DNA of 64,000 nt from Prosapia bicincta (Eukaryota; Arthropoda; Insecta; Hemiptera; Cercopidae). The stretch is taken from the NCBI GenBank assembly GCA_036971475.1, contig JBAIZL010000006.1:12531205-12595204 (forward strand), given 5' to 3'. Positions 13,275 through 24,189 of this stretch are shown one piece after another (the first letter of the stretch is position 1; each line of letters begins with the position of its first letter). A program made the position numbers and the translations under genes. The notes beneath the pieces were generated by a model that was not told where the DNA came from, did no database searches, and was given only the letters and a program-made list of their open reading frames with translations.

Positions 13275-14966
13275 AGGTTTCGACTTATATTTGTTTATTT
13301 AAAGTTGAAAAAACCTTCATTTGTTATTGAAAAAACATGTTTTTACACTAAAATAGTAACACAAGATTTTACCATTAAGATTCGATATTTTCTTTTACTA
13401 GTTATTTTTCTATTACAGTTGACGTTATTTCATCAATTATTTAAAACTATTTTACGTTTTTTTTATACTACATATGCTCATTAGGATGATTAATATTTTA
13501 TGTGATGTCCAATCATCTCCAGAAGTAATTTTGTTCTTTCATGATTAGTCGTTTATGTTCCTAAGAATTTAAATATATGAAAAGAATTTGTAACATTTTC
13601 TTCGATATAAAAGTAAAATAATTAAGTTAAGAATATTATTCCCCTATTTATTGTGTAGTAAAAGAAACACTGCATTGGTTTAAAAACTTTAAAGGAAGAA
13701 CCTCTCTATATAAAATTGCTTTTAATAAAACCGCTGTTATAAGAAATAATCTTGTTTCAACTAAATGGTTATTTTTTGTAGTTACATTCAACATCCGCTA
13801 CGTAGAGTAAATAGATTTTTTTATAATTGCATTCAATGTCCTTAAAATGAAACAGGGTTTTCACCACATTATAAAGACATTTGTCATAAATGTAGGGGCG
13901 ACTAGCCACTTCCAGAGGCTATCACATTAGTGTAAATTAAAGCTGCACATTAGCTTAAATACACTGGCAAAATTACTTAGTGGAAATTTTCACAATCTTC
14001 CCTAATTAAATTTAACTGCATTTGCTAACTTACCAACTGGTTTCTTATCACAGTTGCTTAAGTAGTTGAGTGACACTCCTTTGCATATGTTAATATATTT
14101 CTAATATGCGGTACATGTGTACCACTTGCGATATTACCACATCCCCACTGTACACCAAGACAAACATTCCTCACATAGCTAACCAAAGGTACTATGAAAA
14201 ATTATATTTCGTCACATTTAAGTCAAGTATTTAGTGAAATATGTATTATATCTAAACTAGAACAGAGAAAATAACATATACAGAGCTGACTGGTATAAAC
14301 TGTCCGAAAAGATAATAATAATTTAATACAGTAGACATATATTTAACCAATATTAACAGAACAGCAAGATTACCAAACATGGTTAGCAAAAAATGTAAAA
14401 TTTTAAAAAGGCTTTTTCTTTTATCATACACAATTAATATAAAACAATATTTTTCGCCCTACAGCACCAAACTATTTCACGATATTTAGGTGGTTGCATT
14501 ATTATATATATTTTAAAATCTTCTTTCTTTTCAATAAAATTAAGTTTAAGACTCTGTGTAATCTAATAGAGGTTCAATTATTTATGATAAGCCCTCAACG
14601 TAATAATGGCTACACACATAAAATAAAACCGTCTGATTAGGGTATGTTTCCAAATTACTTTGTGTAACCTGCTGTAAAGAAAGCTGCATATTGAACGCCG
14701 TATTGTGTGTTGTAATCTGAGATAATGCTGTGCATGTAGAACACAATACAACACCAAAGGCAAACAATGGAGGGATTCGGTAGGATTATCACTAAACAAC
14801 ATCATTATAGGAGTTGTGGGGCCATAACAATAATTATTAATACGGAATATAAGTTCTGACTTGAAATACAATATTTCTGAGGAAGCAACACATTGCATTA
14901 TTCTACAATACTCAATATTAAAATTAAACTGAGCCCTAAAAAGTTATTAAATATTTGTAAATAATT

Positions 14967-14968
<2 letters not shown>
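13275..14968. other. Unassigned AT-rich DNA
   Basis: No element or RNA gene is recognised. On the minus strand 14,898-14,578 two overlapping frames of 106 and 61 codons stay open. The shorter one starts with a hydrophobic stretch like a signal peptide. I do not recognise either, and nothing shows that they are genes. Confidence 0.4.
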
Positions 14969-15278
<310 letters not shown>

Positions 15279-15279
<1 letters not shown>

Positions 15280-17301
15280 GCAACGTCCCCCTACCTTACT
15301 CACCTTACCTCTACGGTCCTCTCACCGCAACCCCACGCGGTCGTTTTGTTGTGTTGTTTAAATCCTTTCTTGCAGAATACTAGAATTTAATTGTTTACAA
15401 GAAAACCTATTTATAAACAACCAAAAAACTGCCTATCACCCTGCTGGTAAAACCGTGCTAAACTCCCAGAGTTAAGTGTATGTTTCTTGCTCGTAGGGCC
15501 AAACCCACAACAAGCCTATTCCCGCTGACTACTATTTAAAATACGTATAAACACTCCTTAATTAGTGTATCAATTGTGTCTGGTCTAAGTATAGTCACAC
15601 ATGTCAAATTAATAGTCAGCTGGAAAGAAACACATTTAGAATAATACACATAATAAACACAGAGTCTTACCACCTGATGATGATCTGCAGAAACAGCAAG
15701 GGAACGTGCAAAATATGATTGTGTTTAAAAATACCTATTTTAAAAGGCTCCTGTGTCCTCTTAAACACAATCTGCCAGTAGATAAATCTCTGGACTTTTA
15801 TTACAAAAAACCAACTAATCTTTAGACTAGCTCATGAAATTAGTAGAGAGAAACTCTTTAAAACATTAGGCTTTATCTATTGCCATTTAATGAAATTTAA
15901 TTAAATTTGTTTACTGATTTGATAATCATTTTTATATTAGTTGGAAAAAGCTAAACAGTTTTTATTGGTTATTTGACACAGGATGGAATGCAAATAATCT
16001 TGATTTTTATGACATATTTAACTCTATTTATTGAAATAAAAAAGAAAATTTATCCTTCAAAGTATTACACAATTATATTAGCAAAACAATTCTCTGAGTT
16101 ACTTCTTGTTTCTTATGCTTTAAAAAATTATACTTTGCATATAGATTTATTACATTTACATTAACATAAAATCATTTTCAAAATTACACATAATAATATT
16201 TTATCTCCTATATGGAATTGGTAAATTCATAACTTATGACCTTTAATTTTTAAATTTATAATATTCGAAAATTTCTCATTTTCTTTAAATAAACGGCTTA
16301 TGGCCAAAAACCTTTTGTAATTTTAATATTCATTATTTTAAATATTCTGAGCACATAAATTCATTTACTTAGCATACAATTTATTAAAATTTTATAAAGA
16401 GTGAAGTCATTGTTTTAAGCTTGCAAATTTGTTTGAATTTAATAAAATTAACTAACTAAATTTGACGTGACTGATTTCGAATAAAGAAAATGACTTGCCA
16501 AAGATGTTCTTGCCGGTCCTTGGGGTCCCTCGTCTGGATTCCCTGGTCCTTGGACACCGGAAGTCGCCATCCCTGGTTCGTCGGTGGTGGTTTCCCTCTA
16601 TTCGAGCGTCCTGGAGGCTGAGTCTGGAGCCTTCATCCTTGGTGGTCCTGGATGTCGAAAGCGCTGAGGTTATTGTCCATCTGGCCTGCTGACGGTCTCT
16701 ACTCGCGGTCCAGCATAGCGTCCCGCGGCACCTCGTGTTAGAAAATTTTTACAGACTGTCTCTAAAAGCTTAGAGACCAAGTATATATAGCGGTGAATTC
16801 AACCTACCGCACCCCGCCTGCAAAGTTTGCTATCGCTCGATTTATTCCTTGTACAGGCAAGTCGGGCAACGAATCTGTTTTAGCTTGCATAGTTTGATAA
16901 TTAATTTTAGAACACTGAAAAATGTCTATTTTATTTAAACGGCTGTAACTTTTTTGTTTCTTAAGTTTTTTGAATTCTGTTTTCTTTAATGTTCATTCTA
17001 GGTTATTGTGGTTCTTTTGAAATGTCGATGAAAAATCTACGTGGTTTGGTTCGAAAAATAGCTTTTTTAGGCACTTAGAATTTTTTCGCTTCACTCTCGA
17101 TGTTCAAATTTAGTTAGTTATTACAACTTTATTTTATAACATTCTTTAATGTGGCTTAACTATTCTATTTACTGTTTTATTTAATTTTTCCCTCTTTAAT
17201 AATTGTATAATTCCCTACTTGATTATTTTAAAAACAGCTTTATTTCTAAACAACAGGAAATTACTTATTTCCCACTTGCGACGGTCCTTCACCCCGTTGC
17301 A
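15279..17301 (-). repeat. LTR of the Gypsy-like element (3' LTR in element sense)
   Basis: It is 2,023 bp with TGCAAC and GTTGCA as an inverted terminal hexamer. In element orientation a TATATATA box lies at 16,789-16,782. A short hairpin (arms GTCTCTA and TAGAGAC) lies just downstream on the element strand, near the expected start of transcription. AATAAA occurs at 15,802-15,797. The 16,490-16,730 part is richer in GC and holds a 65-codon open frame. That frame is present in both LTRs only because the LTRs are copies, so it is not evidence of a gene. Confidence 0.95.
16782..16789 (-). promoter_or_regulatory. Probable LTR TATA box
   Basis: TATATATA occurs about 512 bp from the element-sense start of this LTR. 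It is followed by a GC-rich segment. The same box lies at 23,598-23,605 in the other LTR, which would drive the element. Confidence 0.5.
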
Positions 17302-17325
17302 ATTTCCCCGTTTGAGAGGTTAAAA
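17302..17325 (-). promoter_or_regulatory. Short polypurine tract next to the 3' LTR
   Basis: In element sense the bases just before the LTR read ACGGGGAAAT, a purine run suited to priming second-strand synthesis. Confidence 0.55.
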
Positions 17326-19065
17326 ATGTTTTACTTTGTTAAAATGTTTTTTACCAATTCCTTATCTTATTATTACTTAAACTATCTTATTCTATTACAA
17401 AATTTTCTTATTATTATTCTCTTGTTTCTTGAAAAGTTTTCACCCTGAAACACTTCAAACACAAGTCAATTAGCAATTTATTAGTCACATTTGTTTACAC
17501 TAACTTTTATTTTGTCAAATTACACATCATTCACCACACTGATGGCTGTCATTTCCTTTATATATTTACCACGTCAATTTCATTTTATACTAGTTATGGC
17601 TTTAAAAACAATGACTTGCAATTAAAAACCTAACTAATCTTACAATACTATTTTTTAAACATATTCCATTTATATCTTAACTATTACGTATTATTGTGTC
17701 AGCTGTGGAAGTACAGTTTATCGAGTTTAATTTGTTTATTTTCCGATAAACCTTCCGTAGCGGCTAACTATTGCGTGGATTCCACATTCCAAACTACCTG
17801 GCAAGGTCAATGAGCTGGCTTGTAAACATTCTAATAAAATGCGACAACAATTCTACTTATCATATTAAAACGGAACGAAACTTGCCTTTTAAATTCTCTA
17901 TCTTTGGATTGTACAGTTTATAAAACTGGCTTGTGTCCAGATTATCGAAGTCCACTTGATAACTCTTGATTGCTTCTGTTATTCATGCAAAGTTTCTATT
18001 GTTGCGACCTTGATCGTTAGTACACAAGTTTTCTTGTTTTATATTGTACAGTGATAGTCTGATCTAACGACCCACTATTTCATGCACACAAATTTCTTGT
18101 TTGATTTTGCAAAGGTCTGACCGTGTATTTGTTGTACAAATTATTAAGATTCGCCTGCTATCTCTCTGATTGTTGCTTTATTTAACCCGCTTGTTTGATT
18201 TAAGCAGTGGATGTAGCTAGCCAATGTTTGCTCAATATACACAAAGACTTCCTGAATAATACTTTTGTAATGTTGATTTAGTTATTAAAGAGTTTGTTTT
18301 AGATTTTAAACATTTGTCCCTTTACAAACAAGTAGCTAATCTTAATGTCTAGATTTAACTACTGCTTATTCTTGTTTTTACATTAAATTAGTTTGTTAAT
18401 CATTCTGACAATTTGATTCCTGCCTGACTTAGTTTATCGCTCGCGTACTGGTTCTATTATTGAACAATATTCTAATTAGGCATTTCTGTACTTTTAGGAT
18501 TACGATAAGTGTAAGGGTCGCATTCTAGAATCCCTTTACCCGTCATAAAACTTCTTAACGTTTTTAACATCATATACTATTTTACAGAATACATTACACG
18601 ATATTTTATAATTATTGACACAGTTGATTTGATTAACTGTAACAAATCAAGTTATTGTTCCTGATTTTGTTTCATATCCCTTAAACATTTCTCTTTAAAT
18701 TATTTTTGGAATTTCCTTAGAACATCCTATTGACTTTGTCCTGTTTTCAATACATTTAGGCCTTTTTTGCCCTCTACTATTTTGGTACGTCCGGCTTATT
18801 TTGTTGCAAGGAATGTTTTTATAAACTCGTTCCCCGCCCGTCCACCGGATATTTCATTGTGGCCTTGTTTACAAACACAAGTGATTGCCCTTAACCTTGA
18901 GCCCTTTGTTTACATTTGTTCGACTCGGTGGGTCTTTCATTCAAACATCTGGATACTTTATTATAAATTATTTCAACCTAGACAATTCTGGTTTATTTAA
19001 AAGTACAGCGGTTATTTATTTGTACTGCCTTTCTTAATAGTATTTAGTTTTAAAATATTTTTTAA
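17326..19065 (-). other. Non-coding internal region where pol would be expected
   Basis: About 1.74 kb lies between the protease stop and the polypurine tract. No frame of more than about 60 codons runs on the element strand. I see no RT (YxDD), RNase H or integrase (HHCC, DDE) motif, nor an envelope-like frame. It may be a replacement sequence, an extended 3' untranslated region, or the relic of a deletion. Confidence 0.7.
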
Positions 19066-20436
19066 TCATTCATAAAACTCTTCATCAAACACGTCTGAAT
19101 AACTGTTTAGCAATTCTGGTAACTTCAACATCTCTTGTTTATTTAATATGCAATGATTATTTGTATTTTCCAATTTAATCGTATTTATTTTAAGACATGT
19201 TTTACGCGTTCTGGTTTTCTTTCGGCGTTTTGTGTTACGCCATTGTGCGTAATTCCTGTATTTTATTTTTGTTTTTGATTTATTTTTACTTGGTTTATTT
19301 TGATAATTTTTATACTGGTGAGATTTACTTTTAAATTTATTTTTAGCAAACAATTTGGACTTCGTTTTCAAGCAAGATTGGTTAGAATTAAAGTGCTTTG
19401 GAATTCTTGTTAAGTCTAACGGATTTGTTTCCCGACAATTAGGTCTTTCCCTAACTTGTTGGAATTTTATTTGTTTCGGCTTGTAGCCATTTTTATTTAA
19501 TTCGTTGAATCCTCCCTCGTCATTATTTAATTTGTTTGTTGTAGGCTTGGTTAACCCATTTTTTGCTTTGTTTAATCCCGTTAGCTTACTTGATTCCGTT
19601 CTTTCACAGTTTAATAATTCACTCTTCCTCGAATTTTCGCACAATTTGTTATTTAAATTTTTGGTAACCTCGTTCTTAACCTTATTCGTTGACAATTGTT
19701 TTGATTTTATTTTCTGTTCCCCGCTTGTATCGGTGGAACATTTTACATTTTTAGTTATATTTTTGTTTATTATTTTATTAATTTTATTACATCCTATCTC
19801 TTGTTTTATATTATTTTTATTATTATTCGATACAAGAAACTCCTGGTGCAGCAGATATCCATCAATTTCATACGTCATGAACGATCTCTCCATGTTTATC
19901 CGGGCTTTTAACGCACACAAAGTATTTGCTCCCAAGATGAGGTCAACCCGTAGATTGTCCACAATCAAGAAAACAAATTCCTTTGTGTGTCCGTTTAATG
20001 TTAGAGGTAGCATCGTTTGTAACTTGACTCGTTTACAGGTTGACCCTAATGCTGTGACTATCGCTACATTAGCTATAGGTAGCTCATAGAATAAATTCCC
20101 GTTTTGTTTTAGGGCTATGTATTTTTCTGTTTTAATCACAGACATTTGGGCACCTGTATCAACTTGTGCAATTAACTTATGGTCTTTAATTTCGCACTCT
20201 ATCACTGGACACTGGTCCATATTCTCCAGTTTTACAACCGAGTCAATTCTTTCCTCTAACAAATCGTCCCTAATAGACATGGAAAAACCGCCTAGCCTGA
20301 TCTTATTATGATGGTAAACCGGCTTTTCCTTCGGTCTCTCGCTCTGAATTTTTTTAAACTTCTTATTGCTTCGGATCTCTAACCTGGTTAACTTATCTCC
20401 CTGATTGTTGCCAGAGATCCTTATATTTAGTTTTTT
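19066..20436 (-). CDS. pro: Retroviral-type aspartic protease with long basic tail (pro frame)
   Basis: The frame is open from the slippery heptamer at 20,436-20,430 to a stop at 19,066, so it is probably made as a Gag-Pro fusion by -1 frameshifting. The first ATG in this frame is at 20,280, and numbering here starts there (404 residues). The catalytic motif is QVDTGAQMSVI with Asp41, and the flap-side partner LILGANTL is at about 114-121, as in Ty3/Gypsy proteases. Residues of about 150-385 form a Lys/Asn-rich, strongly basic, low-complexity tail. The last residues, LPELLNSYSDVFDEEFYE, look like the linker that normally leads into Gypsy RT, after which a stop follows. The protease would cleave the Gag-Pro polyprotein. 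No zinc knuckle is seen, so the basic tail may bind RNA (inference). Confidence 0.85.
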   Translation of the reverse strand, partial: KKLNIRISGNNQGDKLTRLEIRSNKKFKKIQSERPKEKPVYHHNKIRLGGFSMSIRDDLLEERIDSVVKLENMDQCPVIECEIKDHKLIAQVDTGAQMSVIKTEKYIALKQNGNLFYELPIANVAIVTALGSTCKRVKLQTMLPLTLNGHTKEFVFLIVDNLRVDLILGANTLCALKARINMERSFMTYEIDGYLLHQEFLVSNNNKNNIKQEIGCNKINKIINKNITKNVKCSTDTSGEQKIKSKQLSTNKVKNEVTKNLNNKLCENSRKSELLNCERTESSKLTGLNKAKNGLTKPTTNKLNNDEGGFNELNKNGYKPKQIKFQQVRERPNCRETNPLDLTRIPKHFNSNQSCLKTKSKLFAKNKFKSKSHQYKNYQNKPSKNKSKTKIKYRNYAQWRNTKRRKKTRTRKTCLKINTIKLENTNNHCILNKQEMLKLPELLNSYSDVFDEEFYE

Positions 20437-21782
20437 GGCTGGTGGTCGCTTGGTCCGGGGATAGGCGATTTAGGATGAGGGTTTTTAGGATACTTGGTCT
20501 CTTGGTATTTTGCGGTATCACCATGGGACCTTGGGTTAGGGTTAGGTTGTTGGTTTGGAGCAACCTGCCTCTGTTGACTTCTTTGAGCGTTCCCATTACC
20601 ATTGCCGTTGTCAGTAACGCTGTCTAGCTGTTGTAGGAAAACTATCGCTTGTTTGATGTTACTTGTGGGGTTCCCCACACTAGCTAGCTGAACGTTACTC
20701 CCAAAGTGTTTCATTAACATGAAAATTAGATGGTTCTCTGGGATTATCGGGTCTAAGTTTTTCGCCCTGTTTACCATCATAATAAAATACTCTGCCATAG
20801 AGTATGGTCCATTATTATGGTAGCGCCCTTGATTTATCTGTCTGCGTACCCTATCCTGCTGGCGATAACTCCAGAAATGCTCCGTGAATTCCTGCCTGAA
20901 TTCAGAATAAGTTTCTGTATTGTTCTTTATGGCTTTCCACCATGCATCCGCTGCCCCTTTCAAATATCGCTCTACAATTCTTAATTTTGCAGTCTCGTCC
21001 ATAGTATTGTCTATTTCAGAAAATAGATCTTCTATTTCCCCTAGGAATGTCATTGGATCTTCCTTGTCATTCCCCCAGAACTCAATCCTACGGTACGTAG
21101 CCTCCCCGTTCCTGTCTATTACCCTTGGTAAGCAAACTTGTGTTACTATTCCCGCTCCAGCTGTTTGCTTTACCTTTGCGACTTGTTGCTTTACCGTTTT
21201 AATGTCCTCTTGGATATCCTGTACTTTCTCGTTTAATTTAGCCGTTTTTGTTTCCGTTTTAGTTTTTAATTTCTCTATTTCCGTTTCATGTTCGCTTAAC
21301 TTTTCATATATATGACTTGTCTTAGCCTCATTTTCTTTTTGGTAGTCATCGAACTTTCCCTGGAAAGCCTCCCATAAATGTCGTCTTTCCATTTTCTCTT
21401 CCTCCCTCCATTGTTTTTCTCTGTCCTCTCTCTCCTTCTCCTTTTGTTTTTCTTTGTCTTCTCTCTCCTTCTCCTTTTGTTTTTCTCTGTCTTCTCTCTC
21501 CTTCTCTCTCTGTTTTGCTTCCTCCCACTCTTTCTCTCTCAATTGTTTCTCCTCCTCTCTCCATTGTTTTTCTTTGTCTTCTCTCTCCTTTGCCCTTTGT
21601 TCTGCTTCCTCCCTCAAACGTTTTTCTTTTTCATCTCTTTCCTTCTCCCTTTGTTTTTCTCTGTCTTCTCTCTCCTTCTCTCTTTGTCTTGCTTCCGCCT
21701 TCTCCTTCTCTCGCTCTTCTTTGTCTTTTTCCTCCTTTGCCTTGAAAAAGGCCATCAATTTATCTATCTCGGGTTTTGACAT
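20427..21782 (-). CDS. gag: Gag polyprotein of the Gypsy-like element
   Basis: 451 residues, start ATG at 21,782, about 310 nt inside the 5' LTR. Residues of about 10-150 are a Glu/Lys/Arg coiled coil built from repeated REKEREDREKQ-like units. A second coiled part (about 150-215) follows. The Gag core occupies about 230-390. It contains FWGNDKEDPMTFL, a tryptophan pair in AWWKAI, and EFRQEFTEHFW, matching the capsid-type Gag fold of Ty3/Gypsy elements. The C-terminal 60 residues are Gln/Asn/Pro-rich. No CCHC zinc knuckle is present. Gag would assemble the particle that packages element RNA. The frame is uninterrupted, consistent with recent activity. Confidence 0.9.
   Translation of the reverse strand: MSKPEIDKLMAFFKAKEEKDKEEREKEKAEARQREKEREDREKQREKERDEKEKRLREEAEQRAKEREDKEKQWREEEKQLREKEWEEAKQREKEREDREKQKEKEREDKEKQKEKEREDREKQWREEEKMERRHLWEAFQGKFDDYQKENEAKTSHIYEKLSEHETEIEKLKTKTETKTAKLNEKVQDIQEDIKTVKQQVAKVKQTAGAGIVTQVCLPRVIDRNGEATYRRIEFWGNDKEDPMTFLGEIEDLFSEIDNTMDETAKLRIVERYLKGAADAWWKAIKNNTETYSEFRQEFTEHFWSYRQQDRVRRQINQGRYHNNGPYSMAEYFIMMVNRAKNLDPIIPENHLIFMLMKHFGSNVQLASVGNPTSNIKQAIVFLQQLDSVTDNGNGNGNAQRSQQRQVAPNQQPNPNPRSHGDTAKYQETKYPKNPHPKSPIPGPSDHQPKN
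20430..20436 (-). promoter_or_regulatory. -1 ribosomal frameshift slippery site between gag and pro
   Basis: The heptamer A AAA AAC lies in the gag frame as CCA AAA AAC, directly before the gag stop TAA. This is a canonical X XXY YYZ site, of the kind used at retroviral gag-pro junctions. Slipping back one base enters the protease frame, which is open across this point. A small hairpin (arms at 20,418-20,414 and 20,399-20,395) begins about 11 nt downstream and could act as the pause element. Confidence 0.75.
21410..21720. repeat. Coding minisatellite in gag coiled coil
   Basis: A run of about 30-39-bp units reading CTCTCTCCTTCTC with TTGTTTTTCT on the plus strand, repeated about eight times. 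It encodes the RE-KERED-REKQ heptad-like units on the minus strand. Unit number may vary between copies of the element. Confidence 0.75.
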
Positions 21783-22067
21783 TTTGATTTACTATTTAAT
21801 ATTCAATTATTTATTTATGTACTTATTCCTTTCTTTTCGATTTGGTTTAGGCCAGATGGTTCCTACCCGCTCTTTCGACTAAATCCTATACAAATTTATT
21901 TATTTATTTATTTTATTTTTATTTGTACGCTCTTAGATTTGTTCATTTATATTATTATTTAAAAATTTTAATTACATTATTCAAAACATTTTGACTTCAT
22001 TTATTTAAACTATCTCGATTCATTTCTATTATTTAATTATTCAATTTTGATATAGGGAACCTGTTCA

Positions 22068-22090
22068 AAGTCCCTACCGTCCGGGCGCCA
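22068..22090 (-). promoter_or_regulatory. Primer binding site resembling tRNA-Lys
   Basis: Four bases inside the 5' LTR the element strand reads TGGCGCCCGGACGGTAGGGAC. Its first nine bases equal the complement of the tRNA-Lys 3' end as I know it. AGGGACTT then follows after a 3-nt offset. It primes minus-strand DNA synthesis in related elements. Confidence 0.7.
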
Positions 22091-22094
22091 ATTC

Positions 22095-24113
22095 TGCAAC
22101 GTCCCCCTACCTTACTCACCTTACCTCTACGGTCCTCTCACCGCAACCCCACGCGGTCGTTTTGTTGTGTTGTTTAAATCCTTTCTTGCAGAATACTAGA
22201 ATTTAATTGTTTACAAGAAAACCTATTTATAAACAACCAAAAAACTGCCTATCACCCTGCTGGTAAAACCGTGCTAAACTCCCAGAGTTAAGTGTATGTT
22301 TCTTGCTCGTAGGGCCAAACCCACAACAAGCCTATTCCCGCTGACTACTATTTAAAATACGTATAAACACTCCTTAATTAGTGTATCAATTGTGTCTGGT
22401 CTAAGTATAGTCACACATGTCAAATTAATAGTCAGCTGGAAAGAAACACATTTAGAATAATACACATAATAAACACAGAGTCTTACCACCTGATGATGAT
22501 CTGCAGAAACAGCAAGGGAACGTGCAAAATATGATTGTGTTTAAAAATACCTATTTTAAAAGGCTCCTGTGTCCTCTTAAACACAATCTGCCAGTAGATA
22601 AATCTCTGGACTTTTATTACAAAAAACCAACTAATCTTTAGACTAGCTCATGAAATTAGTAGAGAGAAACTCTTTAAAACATTAGGCTTTATCTATTGCC
22701 ATTTAATGAAATTTAATTAAATTTGTTTACTGATTTGATAATCATTTTTATATTAGTTGGAAAAAGCTAAACAGTTTTTATTGGTTATTTGACACAGGAT
22801 GGAATGCAAATAATCTTGATTTTTATGACATATTTAACTCTATTTATTGAAATAAAAAAGAAAATTTATCCTTCAAAGTATTACACAATTATATTAGCAA
22901 AACAATTCTCTGAGTTACTTCTTGTTTCTTATGCTTTAAAAAATTATACTTTGCATATAGATTTATTACATTTACATTAACATAAAATCATTTTCAAAAT
23001 TACACATAATAATATTTTATCTCCTATATGGAATTGGTAAATTCATAACTTATGACCTTTAATTTTTAAATTTATAATATTCGAAAATTTCTCATTTTCT
23101 TTAAATAAACGGCTTATGGCCAAAAACCTTTTGTAATTTTAATATTCATTATTTTAAATATTCTGAGCACATAAATTCATTTACTTAGCATACAATTTAT
23201 TAAAATTTTATAAAGAGTGAAGTCATTGTTTTAAGCTTGCAAATTTGTTTGAATTTAATAAAATTAACTAACTAAATTTGACGTGACTGATTTCGAATAA
23301 AGAAAATGACTTGCCAAAGATGTTCTTGCCGGTCCTTGGGGTCCCTCGTCTGGATTCCCTGGTCCTTGGACACCGGAAGTCGCCATCCCTGGTTCGTCGG
23401 TGGTGGTTTCCCTCTATTCGAGCGTCCTGGAGGCTGAGTCTGGAGCCTTCATCCTTGGTGGTCCTGGATGTCGAAAGCGCTGAGGTTATTGTCCATCTGG
23501 CCTGCTGACGGTCTCTACTCGCGGTCCAGCATAGCGTCCCGCGGCACCTCGTGTTAGAAAATTTTTACAGACTGTCTCTAAAAGCTTAGAGACCAAGTAT
23601 ATATAGCGGTGAATTCAACCTACCGCACCCCGCCTGCAAAGTTTGCTATCGCTCGATTTATTCCTTGTACAGGCAAGTCGGGCAACGAATCTGTTTTAGC
23701 TTGCATAGTTTGATAATTAATTTTAGAACACTGAAAAATGTCTATTTTATTTAAACGGCTGTAACTTTTTTGTTTCTTAAGTTTTTTGAATTCTGTTTTC
23801 TTTAATGTTCATTCTAGGTTATTGTGGTTCTTTTGAAATGTCGATGAAAGTTCTACGTGGTTTGGTTCGAAAAATAGCTTTTTTAGGCACTTAGAATTTT
23901 TTCGCTTCACTCTCGATGTTCAAATTTAGTTAGTTATTACAACTTTATTTTATAACATTCTTTAATGTGGCTTAACTATTCTATTTACTGTTTTATTTAA
24001 TTTTTCCCTCTTTAATAATTGTATAATTCCCTACTTGATTATTTTAAAAACAGCTTTATTTCTAAACAACAGGAAATTACTTATTTCCCACTTGCGACGG
24101 TCCTTCACCCCGT

Positions 24114-24117
<4 letters not shown>
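22095..24117 (-). repeat. LTR of the Gypsy-like element (5' LTR in element sense)
   Basis: Same 2,023 bp as the other LTR, with the TATA box at 23,598-23,605. The only difference I noticed is GT instead of AA at 23,850-23,851. This copy carries the promoter for the genomic RNA. Confidence 0.95.

Positions 24118-24188
<71 letters not shown>
24118..24188. repeat. (GT)n then (GA)n microsatellite
   Basis: Continuation of the GT tract split by the LTR element, with a short GA run at its right end. Confidence 0.95.
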
Positions 24189-24189
24189 G

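Larger units (their letters stand above)
15279..24117 (-). mobile_element. Young Ty3/Gypsy-like LTR retrotransposon encoding only Gag and protease
   Basis: An 8,839-bp element bounded by two 2,023-bp LTRs, both starting TGCAAC and ending GTTGCA. I found only one difference between the LTRs, two adjacent bases at 17,034-17,035 versus 23,850-23,851. Both flanks are GT repeat, so the 5-bp target duplication (GTGTG) is hidden in the microsatellite. Reading the minus strand, a tRNA-Lys-like primer site is followed by gag, a -1 slippery site and a protease frame. The protease frame stops where RT would begin. The remaining 1.76 kb before the polypurine tract has no frame of note. RT, RNase H and integrase are absent. 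Near-identical LTRs and open gag and protease frames indicate a recent jump, so the missing enzymes were presumably supplied in trans. Confidence 0.9.

Noticed and set aside
15670..15705. CTGATGATGATCTGCAGAAA in the Gypsy-like LTR
   Set aside because: It has the two hammerhead boxes but no stem of useful length between them.
16495..16692. A 65-codon open frame in both Gypsy-like LTRs
   Set aside because: Both copies are identical by LTR duplication, and the frame lies antisense to transcription of the element. There is no independent evidence of coding.
19505..20089. A 194-codon plus-strand frame
   Set aside because: It is the antisense shadow of the protease frame, made possible by its Lys/Asn-rich codons.
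21378..21882. Plus-strand frames rich in Ser, Leu and Phe
   Set aside because: Antisense of the Glu/Lys/Arg coiled coil of gag.
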